DNA from: an uncultured Prochlorococcus sp.
Lineage (GTDB): Bacteria > Cyanobacteriota > Cyanobacteriia > PCC-6307 > Cyanobiaceae
DNA length: 64,000 bases
Assembly: GCA_902612005.1 (NCBI GenBank)
Contig: CACMCA010000002.1
Span: forward strand, 62,001 to 126,000
Direction: 5' to 3'
Position numbers and translations under genes: made by a program
The notes under the pieces: model-generated
The model's input: the letters and a program-made list of their open reading frames with translations, nothing else
Told to the model about the DNA's origin: nothing
The model's database searches: none
In this document: positions 30,728 to 40,588 of the stretch, piece by piece
How the letters are laid out: each line of letters opens with the position of its first letter
Position numbering within the stretch: the stretch's first letter is position 1

Positions 30728-32214
30728 AACAAGTATCAATTATTTTCCCAAATCAACTTTTTAGAGAAAGCCCAATCTTAAAAATAAATTGTGAAGTTTT
30801 GATTTTGGAAGATTCATTATTTTTTGGAAATGATAAATTTCATAAATTAATTAACCATAAAAATAAGTTAGTTTTTCATAGAGCATCTATGCTCGCTTAT
30901 AAAAATTATTTAGAAATATCTGGCTTTAAAGTTTTATATATCGAAAACAAGAATAATGTTTCTACAGTTGATTACTTATCGGAATTTATTAAAAATAAAT
31001 ATCAGAAAATAAATCTCATTGACCCTCATGATTTTTTAATAATGAAGAGGATTAATAATTTTGTTGAAAGTAATAATTTAGCTTTAAATATTTTGCCTTC
31101 TCCTATGTTTATGAGCAGTGAAGATTTAAAAGATTTATTTGCATCAAATGCAAAAAAAACTCTTATGGGGAGATTTTATGAGAATCAAAGAAAGAGCCAA
31201 AAGATATTAGTTAATCCTGATGATACACCTGCTGGTGGTAAATGGAGTTTCGATGAAATGAACAGAAAAAAATTGCCAAAAAAAATAAATATACCCGATA
31301 CACCTAAATTACAAAAAAATAAATTTGTAGTTAATGCAGAAAAGTCATTAGCCAATTTTGATATTGAGTTTACTGGAGAAAGTGATAACTTTTTATATCC
31401 AACTAATTTTGAAGAGGCAGATGAATGGTTAAATGATTTTTTTAAACATAGATTTTTCTTATTTGGAGATTATGAAGATGCTATTTCTAAAGAAAATTCT
31501 TTTTTATGGCACAGTTTACTTTCTCCTCTTTTAAATAGCGGCTTACTAACCCCAGATGTAGTAGTAAATAAAGCATTACTTTTTGCAAAAAATAATAATG
31601 TTCCTATTAACTCTTTAGAGGGTTTTATTCGTCAAATTATTGGATGGAGAGAATTTATTTGCCTCGTCTATAAAAAGTACGGAACAAAGATGCGAAATAG
31701 TAATTTTTGGAATTTTGAAGATAAGCCAATTCCAAAATCTTTTTATCAAGGAAATACAGGAATTGAACCAGTAGACGTTGTTATAAAAAATATTATTAAA
31801 TTTGGTTATTGTCATCATATTGAGAGGCTAATGATTGTTGGCAACTTTATGCTTCTATGTAGAATTCACCCCAACCAAGTTTATAAATGGTTTATGGAAA
31901 TGTTTATTGATTCTTATGATTGGGTTATGGTCCCAAATGTTTACGGAATGAGTCAGTTTAGTGATGGAGGTATCTTTTCAACAAAGCCATATATATCAAG
32001 CTCTAATTATGTAAAAAAAATGTCTAATTTTAAAAGTGGCCCATGGTGTGAAATATGGGATGGCTTATTTTGGAAATTTATTAAAGATAATGAAAGCTTT
32101 TTTAGAAAGCAATATCGTCTGGCAATGTTAACGAGAAATCTCGATAAAATGTCAGAGGAAAAATTAAATAATCACTTAAAAACGGCTGATAAATTTTTAA
32201 GAGATATTCAATAA
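30724..32214 (+). CDS. Cryptochrome/photolyase-related protein of the FeS-BCP/(6-4) photolyase (PhrB) family
   Basis: [74 protein letters not shown]. Confidence 0.93.
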   Translation: MKQVSIIFPNQLFRESPILKINCEVLILEDSLFFGNDKFHKLINHKNKLVFHRASMLAYKNYLEISGFKVLYIENKNNVSTVDYLSEFIKNKYQKINLIDPHDFLIMKRINNFVESNNLALNILPSPMFMSSEDLKDLFASNAKKTLMGRFYENQRKSQKILVNPDDTPAGGKWSFDEMNRKKLPKKINIPDTPKLQKNKFVVNAEKSLANFDIEFTGESDNFLYPTNFEEADEWLNDFFKHRFFLFGDYEDAISKENSFLWHSLLSPLLNSGLLTPDVVVNKALLFAKNNNVPINSLEGFIRQIIGWREFICLVYKKYGTKMRNSNFWNFEDKPIPKSFYQGNTGIEPVDVVIKNIIKFGYCHHIERLMIVGNFMLLCRIHPNQVYKWFMEMFIDSYDWVMVPNVYGMSQFSDGGIFSTKPYISSSNYVKKMSNFKSGPWCEIWDGLFWKFIKDNESFFRKQYRLAMLTRNLDKMSEEKLNNHLKTADKFLRDIQ

Positions 32215-32319
32215 ATTAAGAGTAATAATCTACAGTCGTCTTTGAAAAATTAAAAGAATATTATGTTATGAAGAAATATTAAGTACGGATGTTAACTTAG
32301 AAAAAATTAGATCTATCTA

Positions 32320-32499
32320 ATGGAAATTGGAACACTTTTTTTAAAAAGTAATTCGACGGGAATCATCACTTTTTCTGAATTAGATTGGATAACTACCCAT
32401 CAATCAAATTTCACTAGGTTGGAGGAATCCACAGCAATTAAATTAGGCAGAATGCTTGATGCAGGATCTATCAATATTGGTTGTCGTTTGAAATCCTGA
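32320..32499 (+). CDS. Small conserved-looking protein (not in track)
   Basis: MEIGTLFLKSNSTGIITFSELDWITTHQSNFTRLEESTAIKLGRMLDAGSINIGCRLKS*. Confidence 0.7.
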   Translation: MEIGTLFLKSNSTGIITFSELDWITTHQSNFTRLEESTAIKLGRMLDAGSINIGCRLKS

Positions 32500-32518
32500 A
32501 TAGGTTTTTATTTTAATA

Positions 32519-32662
32519 ATGAAGTATCAAAAAGAGAAAAAAATATTTTTTAGGGAAAGAATCCATTCTTTAAATATCTTTCTTTTTTTAGGATTTAATC
32601 TTTCACTTATTTCTATCTTAGGTTTTTTTTGGTTTAATTCTGCAATTGAAAAAGTAGTTTAA
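32519..32662 (+). CDS. Small single-span membrane protein (not in track)
   Basis: MKYQKEKKIFFRERIHSLNIFLFLGFNLSLISILGFFWFNSAIEKVV*; basic N-terminus then one TM helix. Confidence 0.5.
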   Translation: MKYQKEKKIFFRERIHSLNIFLFLGFNLSLISILGFFWFNSAIEKVV

Positions 32663-32713
32663 ATCTTTGAATTTTTTGTATATTAAAGTTATCTTTAAAA
32701 AATTAATTATATT

Positions 32714-34030
32714 TTGAGCATAGGATATTTACAAAGAAAGGCAGCTTGGGAAATTTTATTAAAAGTTAGTTCTGGTGATTTTTCTGATCATGCTCTTGAA
32801 AAGGTTCTAAAAAATTATCAATTTAATCCTCTTGATATAGCTTTTATTACGGAATTATCTTTTGGATGCATAAGATATAGAAAATTTCTTGATCTTTGGA
32901 CGGATCATACATCAAAAATTACTCATAAAAAGCAGCCTCCAAAGTTAAGATGGCTTCTACATATAGGTTTGTATCAACTATTGAAAATGGATAAAATCCC
33001 ATTTCCTGCTGCTATTTCTACCACTGTAGAAGTAGCTAAAAAAACAGATTTAAATGGTTTAGCGGGAACTGTAAATGCGATATTGAGAAATGCATCAAGC
33101 AAATTAGAACAAAAAATCTTTCCGGAATTATCTTCTGATAGAAAAGAAAGAATTTCATATCTTGAATCATTTCCATTATGGCTTGTGAATGATCTTTATA
33201 AATGGGTCGGCAATAGCGAGGGTGAAAATATCATTAAGGCATTTAATAAAAAACCATCAATTGATTTGAGAATTAACCAATTAAAAACTAATTTAGATAA
33301 CTTTTTGAAAGTGCTTCATGAAAATAAAATTGATGCTGAAATTATTAATGATTTACATAATGGAATTACTTTAAAATCTAATCCAAGATCCATAAAAAAT
33401 TTACCAGGATATAGTGATGGACTTTGGACAATTCAAGATAGATCTTCTCAGTGGATAGCACCTCTGTTAAATCCAAAAGAAGGTGAAAAGATTCTAGATG
33501 CTTGTGCAGCTCCTGGAAGTAAATCTACCCACCTTGCAGAATTAACAAATGATAGTGCTGAAATCATTGCGGTAGATAGATCAGCAAAAAGATTGAAAAT
33601 ACTGCAATCAAATTTAGAAAGGTTAAATTTGAAATCTGTTAAAACACTTAAGGCTGATGCTAAGAGTTTGATTGAATCGAATCCTAAGTTTATATCTTAT
33701 TTTGATAAAATTTTATTAGATGCTCCCTGTTCTGGCATTGGAACTTTATCCAGGAATCCAGATTCTAGGTGGTCTTTAAGTAAAGAAAAAATAAAATCTT
33801 TAACTTTATTACAGGAAAAACTATTAGAGAGTATTTTCCCTCTTATGAAAAAAGATGGAACTTTAGTTTATTCAACTTGTACTATTTGTCCCGATGAAAA
33901 TAATCTACTAATTGAACGATTTATTAAAAACAACAAAGCTTTAAAATTGGTTAGCCAAAAGCAAATTTTACCTAGCCTAGATTATCCTGGTGATGGATTT
34001 TATTCTGCAATAATTTCTTATAAATCCTAA
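32714..34030 (+). CDS. rsmB: 16S rRNA m5C967 methyltransferase RsmB (Sun), TTG start
   Basis: NusB-like N-domain; LDACAAPGSKSTHLAEL, LLDAPCSGIGTLSRNPD, LVYSTCTICPDEN. Confidence 0.95.
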   Translation: MSIGYLQRKAAWEILLKVSSGDFSDHALEKVLKNYQFNPLDIAFITELSFGCIRYRKFLDLWTDHTSKITHKKQPPKLRWLLHIGLYQLLKMDKIPFPAAISTTVEVAKKTDLNGLAGTVNAILRNASSKLEQKIFPELSSDRKERISYLESFPLWLVNDLYKWVGNSEGENIIKAFNKKPSIDLRINQLKTNLDNFLKVLHENKIDAEIINDLHNGITLKSNPRSIKNLPGYSDGLWTIQDRSSQWIAPLLNPKEGEKILDACAAPGSKSTHLAELTNDSAEIIAVDRSAKRLKILQSNLERLNLKSVKTLKADAKSLIESNPKFISYFDKILLDAPCSGIGTLSRNPDSRWSLSKEKIKSLTLLQEKLLESIFPLMKKDGTLVYSTCTICPDENNLLIERFIKNNKALKLVSQKQILPSLDYPGDGFYSAIISYKS

Positions 34031-35817
34031 AAATATAATTTATTTTTAATTGGGATTTTATAAATTTCAGCTATAAACTTCTTCCATAAATAAGCAGCAT
34101 TTCCACTAGATAGTTCGGATTCTTTGTTATCGTCATAACCTATCCAGATCCCCGTTGTAAGGTTATCAATGGAACCAATAAACCAGAGATCTTTATTCCC
34201 ATCAGATGTCCCTGTTTTTCCATAAATTTTCTTTCCTTTTATAGAGGCTGCTTTTGAAGTTCCTTCTTTTACAGATTTTTCAAGAAGTTTATTTATTTTT
34301 TTGTTTATTTTTAAATCTAATATTTTCTTCGAAATAAATTTGTTTTCCCAAATAGATTTATTATTTAATGATTCTATTTTTTCTAAGATTTCAGGGATTT
34401 GAATCTTCCCATTATTGTTTATTGAAGAATATGCGTTTGTAATATTTAAGAGATTATCTCCGTAGGAGCCAATAGCTAATGATGGGAATTCCTCAAACTC
34501 TTGCTTGTGACCTAGTCCAAATGAATTTGCTAAATTAATAATATTTTTTAAGCCGATTTTTTTTGAAATTGATATTGGAACAATATTTGATGAACTTTTA
34601 AATGATTCAATCAATGATATTGAACCTCTATAGTCTTCTGAAAAATTTTTTGGGCAATAACTTTCCCAGCATCTTGGTAAGTCTTCAAATTTATCTCTTA
34701 ATTTTATACCTTCTATTAATGCAGCAGCATAAGGAATTATTTTAAAAGTAGAACCTAAAGGTCTTACAGATGTAATAACTCTATTATATTCATTGATTGA
34801 TGGATTTTTGCTGGTTATCATTGTCCTGATTAGTCCGGTGTTTGATTCAATTGATAAAAGAGCAAACTCAAGTTCTTTTGGCCCAGCATATCTTGATATT
34901 TTTTGGGCTTTTTCTTGCCAATCTTTGTTGATTGAAGATTTAATTCTTAAAAACTTATAGTTATTTTTATTTTCAATTTTTTTATCTGTTTCCTGAAGAA
35001 TAAAATTTATTAGTAATTTATCATCTAAAAGATTAGAAGCTTTTTGATAATTTAAGTTTATTTTCTCTTTAATAGCCTTTTTCTTATCTGCAAGAGAAAT
35101 ATGTCCATCAAGATACATTGAATCAAGGACTTTATTTCTATTTTTAATAGCTAGTTCTATATTTTGATAAGGTGAATAAATTGATGGAGCTGGAGCTAAT
35201 CCAGCAATTAATGCGATCTCTGATAATGTCAATTCTTCTATAAGTTTCCCAAAATAAATTTGCGAAGCTTCGTTAACCCCGTATGCTCCTGATCCTAAAT
35301 AAATATTATTTAAATATAATTTTAAAATTTGATTCTTGTCATATCTAAATTCAAGTATGAGTGATAAAAATATTTCTTTGATTTTTCTTTGAAAACTTAC
35401 ATCATTATTAAGAAAAAGTAATCTGGCAACTTGTTGAGTAATTGTACTTCCTCCCTCTTTAACGTAACCACTTCTAATATTTTGAATAAGAGCACGTGAA
35501 ATACTTTTTAAATCTATTCCATTATGTTTATAAAATCTTTTATCCTCCGAAGATAAAAAAGAATGTTTAAGAAAAAATGGAATTTTATGATTACTATTAT
35601 CTATTTCAAATTTGCGGCTTAATTTGCTTAGAATCTTATTATCAGAAGATGATATTACATAAGAATAACTGGTTATCTGAGACCCTCTCTTTTTAGATAA
35701 ATCAAATTTTAATGTAGTAAATATTAGACTAAAAATGTAAAAAGTTATTCCAGAAAAAATTAATATTGGAATTATTAAAACAAAAGATTTGGATTTAATC
35801 TTTTGCACCTTAAGCAA
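34027..35817 (-). CDS. Class A penicillin-binding protein
   Basis: Glycosyltransferase EDKRFYKHNGID, GGSTITQQVARLLFL; transpeptidase SSSN and YGKTGTSDGNKDLWFIG. Confidence 0.93.
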   Translation of the reverse strand: MLKVQKIKSKSFVLIIPILIFSGITFYIFSLIFTTLKFDLSKKRGSQITSYSYVISSSDNKILSKLSRKFEIDNSNHKIPFFLKHSFLSSEDKRFYKHNGIDLKSISRALIQNIRSGYVKEGGSTITQQVARLLFLNNDVSFQRKIKEIFLSLILEFRYDKNQILKLYLNNIYLGSGAYGVNEASQIYFGKLIEELTLSEIALIAGLAPAPSIYSPYQNIELAIKNRNKVLDSMYLDGHISLADKKKAIKEKINLNYQKASNLLDDKLLINFILQETDKKIENKNNYKFLRIKSSINKDWQEKAQKISRYAGPKELEFALLSIESNTGLIRTMITSKNPSINEYNRVITSVRPLGSTFKIIPYAAALIEGIKLRDKFEDLPRCWESYCPKNFSEDYRGSISLIESFKSSSNIVPISISKKIGLKNIINLANSFGLGHKQEFEEFPSLAIGSYGDNLLNITNAYSSINNNGKIQIPEILEKIESLNNKSIWENKFISKKILDLKINKKINKLLEKSVKEGTSKAASIKGKKIYGKTGTSDGNKDLWFIGSIDNLTTGIWIGYDDNKESELSSGNAAYLWKKFIAEIYKIPIKNKLYF

Positions 35818-36757
35818 CTAAAAAACTATGTCCTATCGCTAAAGCTGTAACTAACATTCCAGTTATAAGGAATGGTTGGGCACTTGCTTGATATTTGACA
35901 TCAAACTTTAGAGGATCTCTTAGTAACCACATATCTTGGAATGTAATTTGTGGTATTACCAATAAAACCAAAATTACAGAGGCTAAATGTTGACCAATAA
36001 GAACTAATACTACAACCATTGCTAATTGAAAAATGTCAATCAGTCCTGCACTAATTCTACTTGCATTTTTAATTCCGAATACTACTGGTAAAGAATTTAA
36101 GCCTAGCTTTGAGTCCCCTTCAACACTTTTGAAATCATTAATAACAGCAATCCCAAGTCCTGAGAGGCTATAAGCAAGTGTTAATATTGCGGTCACAATA
36201 GTTAATTTCCCAAACAAGGCTTGTCCTGCCCACCAAGGTAAAGCTATATATGATGCACCTAATGCATAATTTCCAAGCCAACCATTCTGTTTTAATTTAA
36301 GGGGTGGAGCGGAATATATATAACTAACAAAAGATCCTCCTAATGCTAAAAGTAAGACGGAGGGAAAGTTATGTTTAGCATATAAATCTAATAGAAAAGC
36401 AACTATTAGGCCTGCAAAAAGTAATACCCAAATTTGAATTTTTACGTCTTTAATTGAAATTTTTCCAGAGGGAATTGGTCTATTTGGTTCGTTAATTGCA
36501 TCAATTTCTTTATCAAAAAAATCATTTATAGTTTGTGTATATCCTGCCAGAAGTGGCCCACTCATTAACATACATGCTAGTGAAGCTAAAACATTACTAA
36601 ATGTCCATTCAAAATTTCCACTTGCGGCTGCTCCACAAATAACTCCCCATATTAAAGGGATCCATGTAATTGGCTTCATTAACTGTATACGAAGTTTCCA
36701 TATACTCGAAGTTTCAGATGCGCCCTTAATTCCTAATAGTTGTTTTGGATCATTCAC
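35810..36757 (-). CDS. chlG: Chlorophyll synthase
   Basis: UbiA-family; QTINDFFDKEIDAINEPNRPIPSGKIS, INDFKSVEGDSKLGLNSLPVVFG. Confidence 0.96.
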   Translation of the reverse strand: MNDPKQLLGIKGASETSSIWKLRIQLMKPITWIPLIWGVICGAAASGNFEWTFSNVLASLACMLMSGPLLAGYTQTINDFFDKEIDAINEPNRPIPSGKISIKDVKIQIWVLLFAGLIVAFLLDLYAKHNFPSVLLLALGGSFVSYIYSAPPLKLKQNGWLGNYALGASYIALPWWAGQALFGKLTIVTAILTLAYSLSGLGIAVINDFKSVEGDSKLGLNSLPVVFGIKNASRISAGLIDIFQLAMVVVLVLIGQHLASVILVLLVIPQITFQDMWLLRDPLKFDVKYQASAQPFLITGMLVTALAIGHSFLVA

Positions 36758-36765
36758 TTTAATCT

Positions 36766-36990
36766 TTAACCTTTCTCAATTTCTTCTGGAAAAAACCAGT
36801 TTTGCTCACCACTCTGAAATTTTGCGGTGATTCCAATACTTCTACCGTCTGTCATCTTATAGCCTGTTATTACAGCTTTAGGATTAGTGGATATTTGATC
36901 AATTAATTTCGCTGGTAGTCTATCTTTTACTTTGTTAATGTTGATTTTGATTTTACTACCGATTTTGGGTAATAATTTTGTTTCAGCCAT
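36766..36990 (-). CDS. DUF2862-like cyanobacterial protein
   Basis: VITGYKMTDGRSIGITAKFQSGEQNWFFPEEIE. Confidence 0.8.
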   Translation of the reverse strand: MAETKLLPKIGSKIKININKVKDRLPAKLIDQISTNPKAVITGYKMTDGRSIGITAKFQSGEQNWFFPEEIEKG

Positions 36991-37049
36991 AAGAGGTAAA
37001 ATGGAAGCTATTATGCAAGATTAACAGCATTTGGACAATTTTTACTAAA

Positions 37050-37823
37050 ATGGTAGCTCTTCGTTTAATTCCTTGTTTAGATGTCGCCAATGGCAGAGTC
37101 GTTAAAGGTGTGAATTTTATTAACTTGAGAGATTCAGGTGACCCTGTCGAATTGGCTTGTAGATATTCTGATGAAGGCGCAGATGAATTGGTGTTTTTAG
37201 ATATTAGAGCAAGTGTGGAAAATAGGAATACATTAGTTGATCTTGTTTCTAGGACAGCAAAATCAGTAAAAATTCCCTTTACAGTAGGTGGAGGCATAGA
37301 TTCTGTTTCTTCTATTAATGATCTGTTAAGAGCAGGAGCGGATAAAGTGAGTTTGAATTCCTCAGCCGTAAAAAATCCTGATTTGATTTCTGAAAGTTCT
37401 AGAGAATTTGGTACTCAATGCATCGTAATAGCAATTGATGCTCGCAGAAAAGTTAATAAGGTTGGTGGTGAGTGGGAGGTATATGTAAAAGGAGGGCGAG
37501 AAAATACTGGTATAGATGTATTAAGTTGGGCAAAAAAAGTTGAGAAGTTAGGCGCGGGAGAAATATTGCTTACTTCAATGGATGGTGATGGAACACAGAA
37601 TGGATATGATTTGAATTTGACAGAATCTGTTGCAAATATTGTTGATATCCCAGTAATTGCTTCTGGAGGGGCAGGCTCTCTAGAAGATATCTATGATGTT
37701 TTCAAAGAAGGCAGGGCATCAGCAGCACTTTTAGCATCATTACTTCATGATAAGAAACTTTCTTTAAAAGAAATAAAAACTTTCCTTCTCGAAAAAAAAC
37801 TTCTAATTAGACCATATGAATAG
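37050..37823 (+). CDS. hisF: Imidazole glycerol phosphate synthase cyclase subunit
   Basis: [52 protein letters not shown]. Confidence 0.98.
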   Translation: MVALRLIPCLDVANGRVVKGVNFINLRDSGDPVELACRYSDEGADELVFLDIRASVENRNTLVDLVSRTAKSVKIPFTVGGGIDSVSSINDLLRAGADKVSLNSSAVKNPDLISESSREFGTQCIVIAIDARRKVNKVGGEWEVYVKGGRENTGIDVLSWAKKVEKLGAGEILLTSMDGDGTQNGYDLNLTESVANIVDIPVIASGGAGSLEDIYDVFKEGRASAALLASLLHDKKLSLKEIKTFLLEKKLLIRPYE

Positions 37824-37865
37824 AAATTTAATTTAACCAAAATGAAATAAATTTAAAATTTAAGA

Positions 37866-38567
37866 ATGAAATTCAAAAAAACTATCGAAGTCAAAAATAT
37901 ATTTAATAAAATTTCTTATAAATATGACTTTTTAAATAATTTATTAAGTTTTGGGCTGCACAGTTTATGGAAAAGGAAATTAGTTAATCTATTGGAACCT
38001 TCAAATGGTGAAGATTGGGCTGATTTGTGCTGTGGAACTGGAGATTTAACATTCTTAATTTCTGAGAGAGTTAGTCCAAAGGGTTCAATTACTGGGATTG
38101 ACAGTGCAGAGGATATATTAAATATTGCAAAGAAAAAATCAGAGATTAAAAAAAATAAATTTATTAGGTGGGAAATTAGAGATGTATTAGAAATTAATGA
38201 CTATTCAAAAAATTTTGATGGGATTTGCATGTCATATGGACTAAGAAACTTGAATAATGTTGAAGAAGGAATAAAAAAAGTCTTTTATCTTTTGAAGGAT
38301 AAGGGAAGGGCAGGATTTTTGGATTTTAATCACTCAACAAGAAATTCTTTATCCAATATTTTTCAGAAAATTTACCTGAGATTTATTGTAGTAACTATTT
38401 CGCGGCTTTTTAATTTAGGTCCAGAGTACGCATATATTGAAAAGAGTATTAGAAATTTTCCAAGGAAAAATGAGCTTATAAATATTGCTAAGGAAGTTGG
38501 ATTTAAAAAAGCTGAATATAGGACTATTTGTGGGGGGCAAATGGGAATACTAATTTTAATTAAATAA
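37866..38567 (+). CDS. menG: Demethylmenaquinone/2-phytyl-1,4-naphthoquinone methyltransferase (UbiE/MenG family)
   Basis: YDFLNNLLSFGLHSLWKRKLV, DLCCGTGDLTF, YGLRNLNNVEEGI. Confidence 0.92.
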   Translation: MKFKKTIEVKNIFNKISYKYDFLNNLLSFGLHSLWKRKLVNLLEPSNGEDWADLCCGTGDLTFLISERVSPKGSITGIDSAEDILNIAKKKSEIKKNKFIRWEIRDVLEINDYSKNFDGICMSYGLRNLNNVEEGIKKVFYLLKDKGRAGFLDFNHSTRNSLSNIFQKIYLRFIVVTISRLFNLGPEYAYIEKSIRNFPRKNELINIAKEVGFKKAEYRTICGGQMGILILIK

Positions 38568-38572
38568 AGAAT

Positions 38573-39058
38573 TTAGTTATTTATTTTTCTCCAACAAAAA
38601 GAACACTTTCCCCATCTTTTGATTTCTCCCTTAGGAGTAGGGGAATTACAGAGAGTACAAATACACATATTATTTTGATTGATTCTGCTTGGATGTTTTG
38701 CCCAAACTATCTTTGCGTTAGTAGCTTTGATATTTTTATTTTTAATTTCATAATTTTGTATTATTTTTATTTCTTTCAAAGTTATTCCAATTTTCTCGAT
38801 TCTCTCTTTTAATTTATGCTTGTTGAATATTAAAGCTTGGCGCCATTGTGGATGATTTACTGCAATAGTAAGTATTTTGTTTTCAATATTTAATGGTTTA
38901 CATTCTTGAAATAGTTCCAAACCGATTAGGTCCTTCCAATCTTCGTTGATTTTAGAAAGTTTATCTAAGTCTTCCCATGCTTTTTTGAAATTATCAAGAC
39001 AATTTTTTAATGGATGTGGGTTCCTTCTATTCACTATTGGCAAATACTTTTTGTCCAA
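38573..39058 (-). CDS. DUF721/DciA-like protein with C-terminal zinc-ribbon-like CxxC pairs
   Basis: LIGLELFQECKPLNIENKILTIAVNHPQWRQAL…; CTLCNSPTPKGEIKRWGKCSFC. Confidence 0.8.
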   Translation of the reverse strand: MDKKYLPIVNRRNPHPLKNCLDNFKKAWEDLDKLSKINEDWKDLIGLELFQECKPLNIENKILTIAVNHPQWRQALIFNKHKLKERIEKIGITLKEIKIIQNYEIKNKNIKATNAKIVWAKHPSRINQNNMCICTLCNSPTPKGEIKRWGKCSFCWRKINN

Positions 39059-39133
39059 TTTGTAAAATTTACTTATTAAGACTAAAGTTAATCTAATCTT
39101 TAAAAAGATGCTCGTTGTTTTAATAAAGAATTT

Positions 39134-39883
39134 GTGAAAGTTATTGGATCTGCAGCTAAGACAGTTTTTTATTTAAAAAAAATTCAGGGTCAATATCCAG
39201 CCTGGAGACTTCTTTACAAAATAAAATGTAAAAGTACCGAAAATGAGCTAACCAACTTGCTTGGATATTCTGAAATAAAGAAAAATCAGCCAGTAGCTAT
39301 AATTGCTAGAGAGCAGTTCTCAGGGGTTGGCCAGAATTCAAAAACTTGGGTTTCTCCAAATGGTGGGATTTGGTTAAGTGCAGCTTACCCAATATTTTCA
39401 AAAGAATTTGCATGTCAAATATTTAATTTGTCTTTAGGTATCAAGTTATGTGAAATGCTTAGACAAGAGAACATTAATGTTTGTTTGAAATGGCCAAATG
39501 ATATTTTTTTTGGTTCAAAAAAATTGATTGGATTTTTACCAAGGGTTATAACAAGAGGCAAAGAAATTATCTATGTAAGAATAGGACTTGGCATGAATGT
39601 TTTAAATTACACCCCATCTGAAGGAATTTCATTATCAAAAGTACTTCAAACTAAGAATATTAATCAAAATTATTGGACTGCCAAAGTTCTTAAAGCTTTT
39701 AATGATTCAATTGAATGTAATAAGAAAAAAGATTATGTGATTAAATCTGCAAATAAGTTTCTTACTAAAAGTTTTTTACCTAGTGGTTATTGTCCTCATT
39801 CATGGAAAATTAAAGATATTGATTCGAATGGGAATTTAAGAATTGAAAATGAAACTAAACTGAAGGTAATTAGAAGGTTTTGA
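39134..39883 (+). CDS. birA: Biotin--[acetyl-CoA-carboxylase] ligase
   Basis: ARE(Q)FSGVGQNSKTWVSPNGGIWLSAAYP, LKWPNDIFFGSKKLIGFLP, IGLGMNV. Confidence 0.9.
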   Translation: MKVIGSAAKTVFYLKKIQGQYPAWRLLYKIKCKSTENELTNLLGYSEIKKNQPVAIIAREQFSGVGQNSKTWVSPNGGIWLSAAYPIFSKEFACQIFNLSLGIKLCEMLRQENINVCLKWPNDIFFGSKKLIGFLPRVITRGKEIIYVRIGLGMNVLNYTPSEGISLSKVLQTKNINQNYWTAKVLKAFNDSIECNKKKDYVIKSANKFLTKSFLPSGYCPHSWKIKDIDSNGNLRIENETKLKVIRRF

Positions 39884-39885
39884 AT

Positions 39886-40572
39886 TTAATTAACTTTTAA
39901 TTCAACAATTCTTCCATCCTTAAATTTGGCTATTTTTTTTGCGCGATTTGCAACTTCATCTTCATGCGTAACTAAAACTATAGTTATTCCAGATTCATGC
40001 AGTTTGTCAAAAAGATCTAATACATCTTCAGTAGTTTTTGAATCTAGTGCTCCTGTAGGTTCGTCTGCTAACAAAATTGAGGGGTTATTGATAATAGCCC
40101 TGGCAATAGCAACTCGTTGTTGTTGGCCTCCGGATAATTGGTTTGGGCGATTATTCATTCTTTCTGAAAGACCAACTTTTTTTAAGGCATTCTTACCTCG
40201 CTCTAATCTTTTCTTAGGCTCAATACCAGCATAAATCATCGGTAAAGTTACGTTTTCAAGTGCAGTTGCGTCTGAAAGAAGATGAAATTGTTGAAAAACA
40301 AAGCCTAATTTTTGGTTACGTATTTCCGCGAGCTCATCATCAGATAAATTATCAACAGGAATACCATTTAATTTATAAATACCTTTAGATGGTCTATCCA
40401 GACATCCAATAATATTCATAGCTGTGCTTTTGCCTGAGCCACTAGCTCCCATTACAGCTAAATAATCACCTTTATAAATTTCTAAGTTAATGCTGTCTAA
40501 GGCTTTAACAGTTAGATCCTCTTTCCCATATGTTTTAGAAATATTTTCTAAACTCGCTACTTTCTTAGACAT
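39886..40572 (-). CDS. LolD/MacB-type ABC transporter ATP-binding protein; start placed at MSKKVASLENISKTYG
   Basis: GASGSGKSTAMNIIGCLDRP, NQLSGGQQQRVAIARAI, LADEPTGALD. Track start at 40614 overlaps ndhB; the internal Met is a better start. Confidence 0.92.
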   Translation of the reverse strand: MSKKVASLENISKTYGKEDLTVKALDSINLEIYKGDYLAVMGASGSGKSTAMNIIGCLDRPSKGIYKLNGIPVDNLSDDELAEIRNQKLGFVFQQFHLLSDATALENVTLPMIYAGIEPKKRLERGKNALKKVGLSERMNNRPNQLSGGQQQRVAIARAIINNPSILLADEPTGALDSKTTEDVLDLFDKLHESGITIVLVTHEDEVANRAKKIAKFKDGRIVELKVN

Positions 40573-40588
40573 TTGTTGAGGGATTCTT

